A DNA stretch of 64,000 nucleotides from Blautia hydrogenotrophica DSM 10507 (GTDB lineage Bacteria > Bacillota > Clostridia > Lachnospirales > Lachnospiraceae). Position numbers and translations under genes: made by a program. Positions 16,401-25,500 of the stretch are shown one piece after another (the stretch's first letter is position 1; each line of letters opens with the position of its first letter). The stretch covers positions 2,046,001 through 2,110,000 of the forward strand of contig NZ_CP136423.1 of NCBI RefSeq assembly GCF_034356035.1, in the 5' to 3' direction. The notes under the pieces are model-generated. The model had not been told where the DNA came from. It was given only the letters and a program-made list of their open reading frames with translations, and did no database searches.

Positions 16401-18923
16401 CACAACTGCTACACCGGTGTCTTCCACCGTCCAGGTCACGTCCCTTGCATCCGTGGTGTTCTCCGGTGCATACAGAACTTCCAGCTCCTTCGTCTCTGCC
16501 CTTGTCAGAGTTACTTCCTCTTCCGCCAGTGAAATTCCAGTCATCGTCACAACAGGCACTGTAATCTCACAGGAGTCGCTCCACTCTCCATGTCTGGCAG
16601 TGACCGTGGCCTTTCCTGCGTTCTTGGCAGTTACGGTACCGTCTGCCTCCACTTCCACGATATTCTCATCTGAAGATTCCCACTGTACCTGAATCGGCAC
16701 CGTGATATCTTCCGGTTCATAGACAACTTCCAGTTTCTTGCTAGTCATATTCTCCAGAGTCAGGTCCTTCTCTTTCAAGGACATGGAAGTTGGCTGTTCT
16801 CCTGCCATCGCCTCGTTTAAAGCCTCACATGCCTCATCAACAGTGTCCTGAGATGCCGGCAAATCCAACATCACTTCGTTGGCTTTTTCATATGCTGCCT
16901 TAATCTCTTCGTTCGCCAGAAGCATTTCCTTGTTCTGCGCACTATTCACCGTCGCAATCGCAGTTGATAAATCATCCTTCACTGCACGAATCTTGCCAAC
17001 TCCGTCGTCGCCGCCCATGGCATGGCCGCCTCCGATATCTGCCCCATAGGCCAAAGTGAACTGAACGCGGACAACGTCTCCGTCAGAGAGATAGCTGTCT
17101 GCAAAACCTACGTTTGGAAATACGTTGTTCAGGCAGTACATCCAGCCGGAGCCCTGGGCATAGTCGAACTCTCCCAGCTGTCCTTCCGTCCCCTCTCTCC
17201 ATTCAATGGACAGATCACTGAGGTCTTCATTCATAGACGCATTTTCCAGATTCAGTTCCTTCGTCGCAGAGCCTGGTCTAGACGCATTGGCTCCTACGAT
17301 CGCAGACAGATAGAAGCCACTCTCCACGGTTCCAGTGTTGGTGTAATCATAGCCGTTCTCCTGAATCAGGCGAACCAGAGCCTCTGCTGCATTCTCACCT
17401 TCATAGATCGGCACCTTAATGGGTTCCACAATATAGCCGCAGTTGATGGTGATCGCCTCGATGTCAAAAGTCGCGTAGCCGATCAATTCCCCTTCTTCTG
17501 CTTTGGTATAGTAGATTTTATATTCCTGGGTGACTGTCTGTCCGATGGAGTCCGTCACAGAAATTAGAACCGTGTGTTCTCCATTTTTTTTGTCTTTGAA
17601 GTTCAGGGTATAACTGGTCTTCGTGTCATCATCCCAGTTATAAGCCACGCTGGACCCATCCAGCTTCACGGAAGATGCCAGTTTATTTCCAGCGGAATCC
17701 CTGGCGATAACGTCGAAGGTTTTCCGGCTAGCCCTAAGCTGAATGCCATCCTCTAGAGTCGTCTCGATGGTGGGCGCGCTCCAGACAGACACTTCACAGC
17801 TGGCAGAGATTTCACCGACACTCGCCGTGACGGTGGCATCGCCCTTCGCAACTGCAGTGATTGTTCCATCCTCCACTTTTACAATCTGCTCATCGCTGGA
17901 CTCCCAGGTAATCTGTCTCTCAAAATAAGGATCCTCTGGAACAGTCGCCGCCTCCAGCTCCATTTCTTGACCGATTCCCATGGCTACGGAAGAACGGTTC
18001 AGTGTGATCTCACCGAGCGTCGACTCACAAGCCTCCACATCGACTTTGATGATTTCACCTAGATTGCCTGTCAGATCTTCTGCGACCAGATACACGGCGC
18101 AGGCCTCCTCTGTCAATCCTTCCAGGGTGACTTCATTTTCATCCACACCTATCGTGAAAGTCTTTGCAGAATCTTTGTCGATCTGCGCGGGCGCTTCCTC
18201 ATCCACACCCTGTACTACATAATACCCAGTTCCCCCTTCATCGCTGTTAAAGCTTAAGGTCACTGTCTCCATGGCTCTCTCTGTCACTGAGATATCACTC
18301 AGAACAGGTGCCGACTCATCGGTCGTCTCTGTCAGAAAAATGATCTCATCGCCATCATAGATTTCATAATTGTTGACATAAATGGAAGTTCCATACTCTC
18401 CGGCTGCCACCCCATTTACAATAAAAGTAAAATTCCGGGTGTCGACACCGCTCACCTTGATGACATTTCCAGCTTCGTCCAAATCCAGATAATCCCGGAT
18501 GTTTTCCGGGGTGGCATCGAACATCTCAATCTGAGTCAGAACCAGCGCGTCCAGCAGAGTATACTGTCCCTGCTCCACATCAATATCCGGGCCGTAGGTA
18601 AAACCATACTTCTGTGCCAGCATCGGTGTCATAGCCTGGTCCGAATCATTCTGGTAGATCTCTTCCTCCCCCTTCATCATGCTGATATAGAAATATCTAT
18701 CCCACCAGACATCATCGTCGGAGGCAAATACTGTCTCCTGCTCTTCTTCCTCAAAAGATACCGCTGCATCCGCAGTTTCTTCCTGAAACGCTTCGACGTT
18801 CGAAGAGTTTCCCAGCTCCGAAGCGGATTCTTCTGTGGCAGCCATCGCTGTCGCAGGCATCGAAGTGAGAATCATCAACATCGCCATCATCAGGCAGAGG
18901 ATTCTCCTTCCTCGCTTTTTCAT
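13449..18923 (-). CDS. Secreted DUF4430 / Big2-repeat / FN3 protein, B12-riboswitch controlled
   Basis: An 1824-aa exported protein. The start at 18923 (MKKRGRR) has AAAGGAG 8 nt upstream and gives a clean signal peptide ending near ATAMAA. A divergent DUF4430-like domain lies at about 65-200 and one Big2 domain at about 300-390. A clear DUF4430 at about 484-640 carries GSGWMYCLNNVFPNVGF, LSDGD and GADIGGG. A helical segment follows, then nine further Big2 modules (about 710-1440), a short helical module near 1490, and three FN3 domains (about 1548-1824). DUF4430 is related to the beta domain of transcobalamin and intrinsic factor. With the upstream cobalamin riboswitch this suggests a surface corrinoid-binding protein on a long Big2 stalk. 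No LPXTG, SLH or membrane anchor is present, so the FN3 tail may hold it to the envelope. Confidence 0.85.
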   Translation of the reverse strand: MKKRGRRILCLMMAMLMILTSMPATAMAATEESASELGNSSNVEAFQEETADAAVSFEEEEQETVFASDDDVWWDRYFYISMMKGEEEIYQNDSDQAMTPMLAQKYGFTYGPDIDVEQGQYTLLDALVLTQIEMFDATPENIRDYLDLDEAGNVIKVSGVDTRNFTFIVNGVAAGEYGTSIYVNNYEIYDGDEIIFLTETTDESAPVLSDISVTERAMETVTLSFNSDEGGTGYYVVQGVDEEAPAQIDKDSAKTFTIGVDENEVTLEGLTEEACAVYLVAEDLTGNLGEIIKVDVEACESTLGEITLNRSSVAMGIGQEMELEAATVPEDPYFERQITWESSDEQIVKVEDGTITAVAKGDATVTASVGEISASCEVSVWSAPTIETTLEDGIQLRASRKTFDVIARDSAGNKLASSVKLDGSSVAYNWDDDTKTSYTLNFKDKKNGEHTVLISVTDSIGQTVTQEYKIYYTKAEEGELIGYATFDIEAITINCGYIVEPIKVPIYEGENAAEALVRLIQENGYDYTNTGTVESGFYLSAIVGANASRPGSATKELNLENASMNEDLSDLSIEWREGTEGQLGEFDYAQGSGWMYCLNNVFPNVGFADSYLSDGDVVRVQFTLAYGADIGGGHAMGGDDGVGKIRAVKDDLSTAIATVNSAQNKEMLLANEEIKAAYEKANEVMLDLPASQDTVDEACEALNEAMAGEQPTSMSLKEKDLTLENMTSKKLEVVYEPEDITVPIQVQWESSDENIVEVEADGTVTAKNAGKATVTARHGEWSDSCEITVPVVTMTGISLAEEEVTLTRAETKELEVLYAPENTTDARDVTWTVEDTGVAVVTNGEIMGVAPGTTTVTAAVGDFLASCQVTVRDIPITGIESGETKITLQPKKTKKLSYQVLPADTTEDKTPTVVSTNKNVVTATANASGVTLKGVADGEADVIVKIGAQSVSYHVTVQEINVTDFEFREIPQSLNVGKSKSVYLDFEPVSTPDNQNEVEWTSSDTNVVSISKAKNSYGTLKGVAPGKATITAKLGDISKSFEIEVVEIPLEGISLETDKLEAYVGEYTSVRVSFNPSDTTDDTKVTWESSDPSVLNVTSTSSYGSFTPKKKGTVTLTAKVGKFSDSCEVVVKEVPSVESISMNTPEMEIGVGKSQSLGVTASPSKSDYSSSKVSWSSSDSTIATVGNTGYVKGIKPGTVTITASYGRLTASAKVTVVEYPVEAVVFKDAVTEIKNIGTKKSLGLAVIPSNYTEALEVTAVSSDESIAVVSSTSKTGVSVEAKAAGTAKITATVTAPSGTYTAETEVVVNANYIETLAFEQGSYDVEKGDSLRMSSEIEYQPSGGDTKSITWSSDNEEVATVNSSGSVKAVDYGTATITATLKNNRKVSCKIVVSKPVTDLIISATKLGMLKGSSIELDTIDFQPEDADMSKFSWTSSDTDVLTVKNGIIKAVGVGTATIYGIAGDAIATCEIEVTLSEDEVAAIEVMGLIDQIGEVTLDKEEAIQAVREAYDKLTRTQKAFVTNDETLFEAEERLEELKNVMNEKTPLVSLEKAGDDALELTWEKVKGAEGYRVYRKTAGGYFKAIANVDADTASYKDSGLTLGDTYIYTVRALYTLGGKTQLGPYESAGLKAKLSVDKVEITKVQSWGYCNLKVSWNEVEGADGYRLYYKVDNSSWKYVTQVGAGTTSYTHTGVTTGKTYTYYIRAYQNVNGTKVFGAYSDGKTGKAVPKQVVINSVKKASATSLKINWGRVNGASGYRIYRVDAKTGKWDYVTQINSGSTTSYTEKGLKKNTTYQYRIRAYRTVNGEKVFGAYSSLAKGSTK

Positions 18924-19023
18924 AAGTTTCACTCCTTTCTTTTTTTCCATAGTACTTGAAGTGAAGAACCCGACAAGCCATAATATTTTCCATATATAAG
19001 GAAAAGAGAGCCCCGGGAGTTTT

Positions 19024-19047
19024 AAAAAAAAGAGCCTGTCAGGCTCT
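19024..19047 (-). terminator. Riboswitch-associated terminator
   Basis: GAGCCTGACAGGCTC followed by eight or more T residues on the minus strand, between the riboswitch at 19129-19291 and the gene starting at 18923. The position fits a ligand-controlled transcription terminator. The leader 18924-19023 below it shows only the ribosome site. Confidence 0.85.
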
Positions 19048-19128
19048 ATCTTTAAAATAACTTTTTGCCATATACAAAAAGCTCTCGGACTCTCTTCTCA
19101 ATCCGCCTTGCTTACGAATCTCCCACTT

Positions 19129-19291
19129 AAACTGCGTTGCTGTATCCTGACTCGAGTTCCTCCTACTAGAAACGCCTTCCCAGATCTCTCCAGTGGCCCT
19201 ATGTTCCGTTCGTCCCTCATACAGTAGAGATAGACTGTCCCGGATTCTCACCGGGTTCCCTTCAAACAGGTAAAAATACCTGACCGCAGTT
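19129..19291 (-). promoter_or_regulatory. Cobalamin riboswitch 1
   Basis: Read on the minus strand, a P1 pair (AACTGCG / CGCAGTT) encloses the family core in order: GGGAACCCGGTGAGAATCC, CTACTGTA, GCCACTGG, TGGGAAGGCG and GTCAGGATAC. These match the cobalamin (B12 box) riboswitch consensus, with ATAC in place of the commoner AGAC in the last box. It is followed by an intrinsic terminator and the 1824-aa DUF4430 gene, so corrinoid should switch that gene off. Confidence 0.92.
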
Positions 19292-19323
19292 CTATTCAAT
19301 TTATACTATGGATTTACTTTCTT

Positions 19324-19352
19324 AGTATAACGAATATAGGCAATTTTGTCAA
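19324..19352 (-). promoter_or_regulatory. Sigma-A promoter for riboswitch 1 transcript
   Basis: A perfect TTGACA and TATACT separated by 17 nt on the minus strand, about 30 nt before the riboswitch P1 stem. Confidence 0.82.
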
Positions 19353-19367
19353 GAAAATAACTCTTGT

Positions 19368-19480
19368 TCACTCCGCCTTCTGCCTTCCTGTCCGAATACC
19401 AGTCTCATCTTTGTAGACGCCGCCTGTAACTTTTCCACGCAGGCTCTGCTTTTTTCTCTTCCACATAAGGTACCCCCCAC
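19368..19480 (-). pseudogene. Decayed remnant of the 146-aa membrane-protein gene
   Basis: On the minus strand the stretch encodes MWKRKKQSLRGKV and YKDETGIRTGR, matching two separate pieces (IWKRRKKSLREK and YGDETGIRTGM) of the intact protein at 36123-36563, with the middle deleted. It lies 3' of the 2904-aa gene, in the same relative place as another remnant 3' of the FN3 gene at 38211. Confidence 0.65.
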
Positions 19481-19505
19481 TATAAAAATCTTTTTGCTTA
19501 TAGAC

Positions 19506-19554
19506 GCAAAGCTTCCTGATATGGGCACTCAGACCCATACCAGGAATGCTTTGC
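19506..19554 (-). repeat. Repeated 3'-flank stem-loop, copy A
   Basis: Interrupted arms GCAAAG-TTCCTG-TATGGG and CCCATA-CAGGAA-CTTTGC pair around a short loop, about 45 nt past the stop of the 2904-aa gene. Nearly the same element occurs at 38118-38165 and a shorter version at 31874-31912. It may be a terminator or stability element, though the T-tract is poor. Confidence 0.65.
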
Positions 19555-19598
19555 ACTCCATACATAACTGGCAAAGCCTTACATCTGCTTTTGCAGAA

Positions 19599-22500
19599 TT
19601 ACTTCACTGTCACATTCACCCAATCCGAGTAAGAACCAAAGACTTTCTCACCATCTACCGTACGGTATGCACGCATAGTATAATAATACGTATGACCAGA
19701 TTTCAGGCCGGTGTTGGTATACGAAGTCGTACTTCCCTTTCCGATCTGGGTCACATAGTGCCATTCCCCATCCTCAGATGTCTTATAGTAAATGCGATAG
19801 CCACTTGCCCCATTTACCTTGTTCCAATTCAGAGTTACCTTTCCGTCTCCTGCAGTAGCTTTCGCAATCACTGCTTTCTTAGGTACTGCCTTTCCAGACT
19901 TACCGTCAGAATATGCACCGTATACTTTCGCTCCGTCAATATTACGGTATGCGCGCACATAATAAGTGTAAACCTTTCCAGTCGTCACTCCTGTATGCAC
20001 ATAAGAAGTATCCTCTGTCTGAGTTGCATATCTCCAGCCGCTGTCGTCTATCTTGTAGTATAGACGATAGCCATCTGCTCCATCTACTTCATCCCAGGTT
20101 ACTTTAATACCATTATAACCCCAAGTCTGTGTCTTGCTGATGGACGCCTTTGCCAGAGTCGCTTTTGCACTCAGATCTGTCACATATTTACTGTAGACCG
20201 GCTCGCCCCACTTCTTGCTCGCCGCTTTCACCGTATAATAATACGTTGTACCGGTCACTGCCGTCTCGTCTGTATAAGACAAATCTGTCAAATCCTGAAC
20301 CCATGCGATTCGTTTGAAGCTCTCTCCTTTTACCTTACGATATACATAGTAGCTCTTCGCGTTCGCATAGGGCTCCCAGGTAATTCTAATACTGTCATAA
20401 GATACTGCCTCTGTTTTCACCTCAGGTTTGCCGGAAATGAACGCTTCATAAGCCTTCCTCTGCTCTTCCTGTTTCAGCGCTTCCAGATTCTTCTCAGCCT
20501 CTGCCAGTTTCTCGTAGTTAGTCACTTCCTTCTTCTGGTCTTCGCTCAGCGCGTCGTAAGCCTCCCTTGCTTCCTGGATTGCTTTCTCAGATTCCAGAGT
20601 TACCTCTCCGATCGCATTGATCTTCTCGATCACTGCCTGTACTTCCAGATCTACCTCGCTTTCTTCTACTGTGACAATGCAATAAGGCGCTGTAATGATC
20701 GCCTTCTCACCATCCAGTTTCGTCTCCGTTCCTTTGGCAGATACCAGGTAAGTTCCCGGCTCCTTGAATGTCAAGGTGACATTTCCGTCCTTGTCCGTCT
20801 TCAGACCTGTGCTCTCTGACGGCAGATCTGTCTTCGCATTCAACAGGTCCGCATAGATCTCGGAACCTTCCATTGCAAAGGTCGGCGGCTCTTTGTGCTC
20901 ATATGCGTTAGCAGACACGAAGCCTTTCAAGTTCAGCTTCAATTCTTCTCCAGCTTTCACCGTGGCCTCTGTCTGGTCAAAGAAACTATGATACATCGGA
21001 ACCGTGTAATCCGCATACAAATCCACTTCCACGTCATCCTCGTTCTTCACCAGAATATTATCTGCGGTGGAACCCCAGATGTAGCCCTCGTCTTCCAGCC
21101 ACTCGCCTGGGTATTTGTTGTTCACCCAGTAGTTCAGCTGTGTAGTCTCGATATTCCAGAACTCTCTGACAAATAAATCATTTCCCACTGCCGGGTCGTT
21201 GTTCGGCGTTGCGTAGAAGCCGTCTGCGCCTTCCTCAGAGTACAACTCGTGAGCTCTGATAAAGGCATTCAACAGAGTCGGTCCCTCGTCGCTGTTGTAG
21301 ACTTCTGAATAGCCGTAGGCTGTCACATCAAAGGCATTGACTGTGATCGGCACCTGCACCATCGGAGTCTCACCGTCCTCAGACTTGAAGAAGGTTCCAT
21401 CCTTACTGATGGTCAGCAAAATGGTCGCACTCAGATTGACATCCACAGCCAGCGGATTCTCCTGAGCCACGACAGTTCCAATCTCGGTAGTCAGTCCCTC
21501 TTTTTCTACTGTGTACGTGTATTCTTCCCCTGCTTTCAGACCGGTGTAAGAATTCACTCCTGCCTGCTCCACAACTTTGCCAGAAGCATCCTTTAAGGTC
21601 AGTTTAGCATCCACAGGATTCAGGCTAAAGATCAGATCTTTTCCATTGCTGAATACCGTCTGGCCTTCTTTTACTACCCAACGGTCGTAACCATTTGTTA
21701 AAGTCGCGCCTTTGTTCAGCGCGGTCGCCACAGTTCCATCAGAAAATGCCTCCTCGGCTTTCTCCTCCGCAATGCCTACCAGAGAACCGAAGCCCTCCTG
21801 CTGCATATAATTCTGTGCGTAAATATAAGAATAGTCGGCGCTTCCTTCCAGGTAATAACAGCTCTTCAGTGTTTTCTTTCCAGAAGAGTTTCCTGTAATC
21901 GCCGCCACAGAGCCTACGCCATCAGATGCGTATACCTTGCCCGTATTGTAGCAATTTTCAACGGTTACCTTGTTATCATTCGCATAAACATAACCGGCGA
22001 TTCCGCCAGCCACTCCATTTTGTCCAGAGGTACTGATCTCTCCGGCATTGTAGCTGTTCTCGATCTTATACTCATTCGTTCCAGAAGCATTCATATATCC
22101 TATGAGGCCTCCGGCATAGGAACCGGCCGCATAAACCATACCTGTATTGGCAGAGTTGATGATCTGTCCTGTGAATTGTCCTGCGAGGCCTCCAGCCCAG
22201 CCGCTGGTGGAGGTAATCATGCCCTCATTGCGGCAGTTCTCAATCGTCGTTCCATTATTTGCGGAATTGATAAAACCAGCTGCGTTTCTTGCAGTCACTT
22301 CACACTTATTGACACAGTTGAGGATAGTACCATAACCAGTATGCGCCACAAACGCACCTGCATTGTAGAACTCTTCGCTGTTGATCTGGCCTTCCAGCGT
22401 CAGGTTGCAAATCGTACCTGTCGCATCCAGGCCGATGAAGAATCCGGCATAGCCGCCGATGGTCTTCATGTCTGTCTGATGGATGCCGGAAATCGTATGA

Positions 22501-25500
22501 CCGCATCCGTCAAATGTACCTGCGAATCTCTTTGTATTATTGGAATTCTTCGCTCCGATCGGCTGCCACTGCTCAGAGGTCAGCTCGATATCCTGTATCA
22601 GGCGGATGGTCTTATCCTGCATAGAATCCTGAGAGATGTTCGCGGAGGTACCGCTGACGATCTCACTGAGACCTTTCAGCTGCATTTCATTGGAAATCTC
22701 ATACAGGTTTTCTGCCTGGTTATACCAGGAGACATCGTACTCCATGGTCAGTTCCACCGAAATCTCCAGCGCTTCCTCTCCCACTGTGAAGACGCAGTCT
22801 TCTCCTTCTTTGGTGAGGTAGCCTTCTGCCTCGACTTTGTAGCGATACTCGCCCGGTGCCAGGTAATAGATTCCAGATTTTCTGGTCTCGATCACCTGAT
22901 CTGCGCTGTCGTACACCGTAAATTTCTGATATTCCGGAAGATTTGCATTGGTGGAGAACGTTACTTTCGTTCCTTTCTCCATCTGTACGGTGATGGTCCG
23001 TGAACGGCTCTCAGAGTCTCCTCCTACGGTGAAGGTACCTGTCGTCGTCTGATAATTGTCCGCCATCGCCAGATAGCTGTACTCTCCGGGTGTCAGTTTA
23101 TACTGTTTAGCAGAAGATGGATTCATCTCATTGCCTTCGCTGTCTTTGACTACCAATTTCGCATAGGCAGGTATCACGGCGAAAGTGATCGTATAGGACT
23201 TCCCTGGCAGCGTCACTTCTTCTGTCAAGGCTGTGCCCTTGTAAATAATCGTTCCCGTTGCATTCTGATAATCGGTAGAAGTGGAAGTCGCCGTATACTC
23301 ATAGTAAGTATTCTTCGTCAGTCCAGCATAGCTCTTGGAACCTTCGATAATTGGCTCTAGCACCTCTCCGTCTGGATTCTTCAGCGTGATGTTCGCATAG
23401 TCTGGACTCACGTCAAAGGTCAGGGCTGCCTCATCTCCGGTAGGATAAGGATAGTTGTCCTCGCCAGTTTCCCATACCTGAGCCTGGTTTGCCACGCGGA
23501 CATTCAGGTTCATCTGGGTCTGAATGGTTCCGTCCGTGAAAGCGGAAGGCTCCACTGCCTCTGTGCCACCCTCGCTGTTTCCACAGCCTGGGAAGAGGCT
23601 CTCACTGGAATAGAAGTTGTTATTCAGAAGCTCTTTGCCTGTCGGCACTTCTCCACAGATGTTGCCCACCGTAGTCCCTGTACCCACCAGTAAGAGCTGG
23701 CCTACGCTATAGCAGTTCTCTACTTTGATATCGGTAGCATTATTGGAGTCATCCATCAGGCCAAAGATACCGCCCATGGCATTTCCGCTGCCGGTGATGG
23801 TTCCAAAGTTCACCATACCAGTCACTGCCGGGAGATTATAACCGCTTGGATTGTACTCTCCGGCAACTCCGCCCACAGCACGGCCCAACGCGGTAACATC
23901 GCCATAGTTGACGTTGCTGCGGCTAGCCCAGGTGCCATAGCCGTCTCCGAGATATCCGGCAATTCCGCCGACTATATCTGTTCCTTCAATCTTTCCATGG
24001 TTTTCACAGTTGCGAACTGTCGAATTGCTTCCATAACCGATAATTCCACCGACCTTGGTCTCACCGCGGACTTCACCTTCATTTTTACTGTCTGTGACAG
24101 TCTGGCCCGTTCCGATGACACCGCCGACATTCTCTGTTCCGATGACGGTACCAGTGTTGGTACAGCCTGTCAGACTCACCTGAGAGGCGTTTGCAATGAC
24201 ACCGCCGACGTTTACTTTACCGGTGATCGTACCGCTGTTGGTACAGTTTTCCAGCTCATTGTAATTCGTCGTGCTGGCCACCAAGCCGCCTGTATAGCTG
24301 GCCGAATTCGGGTTCATGGAAGTGATGTCTGCCTCATTGTGGCAGTCCACCATAGACATACTCCAGTTATTCGCCGTGAAGCCGGCAGTATAGGTTTTCG
24401 CGCCCTTATAGGTATTCGTGATTTTACCTTTTACTGTCAGTCCTTCGATCGTCGCGCTGTTATATCCCTGCACATAGTCGAACAGAGCCAGATTTGCAAA
24501 TTTATCCGTCTCCAGGTTCACCGTGATGGAGTATCCGTTTCCATAAAAATCTCCCTCGAATCCCCATCCGCCTGCCTCTTGGCTTCCGATCGGGACAAAG
24601 GCCTCGTTCTCCAGCTCACTCAATACCAGATCAGCATTGAGCTGGATATCTTTGTTCTGGAAGGTATCTCTAGCGATCAACTCATCATTCTCATCCACAC
24701 CCTGACCTACCGTCATCGCCATGAACGCCATGAAGTCGGCTGTGTCGTTGATCTCCAGAACTTTTGCATCCGGGTCATACCAATTTACATCGTAGCCCCG
24801 TTTCTCGAACTCTATAGGGATATTCTGGCCTTTTCCGTCGATCACAAGCTCCTTCTTAATGATCTCGTAGCCATAGGCTTTGGCCATATAGGTATAAGTG
24901 CCATCCTTCAGGAGATAGGTAAGGTCTTCCGACGGTTCCACCGTCTCCCCGTCCTCTGTCAGAACTTCGATGGTCTGATTCTGAGGTTTGTCAGAGACGA
25001 ACTCGAATTTCACCGGATAGGTCGGACTCATCTCCAAAGCTTCCCGGAACTCTACGTTCTTGTCTGCCTCTTCTTTTACCTCGAAGGTCTTAGACTCTGT
25101 CCAGTAGCCTTCACTGGTCACCGTCCAGTTATAGGTTCCATCCTCGATGAAAGAATAGCTTCCGTCACTGTTGGGATAAATCTTCTCTCCGCCGGCATTC
25201 TTTACCTGAATGTCTGCTTTTTCCTTCGCATCCTCCGGTGCGATTGTGAAGTACAGCGTCGGGTATTTCTTCATTCGTACATTAAGAAATTTGCTTCCGC
25301 CACTAACCGTTGTATTTCCAGATGTCGCTTGGTAACCCTCACAGGTAATCTCATACGTATAGTCTCCATCCAACAGGTTATAGACAAAGATTCCATTGCT
25401 ACTGGAGGTCACGGTCTCGCTCTTTCCAGAGGAATTCTTCACGGTCACCTTCGCGTTTGCGAGAGCTGTGGATGCCACCTGGTCTCTCACCGTCAATCTG

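Noticed and set aside
22020..23003. 327-codon open frame on the plus strand
   Set aside because: Also antisense to the 2904-aa gene, with composition unlike a real protein and no conserved motif.
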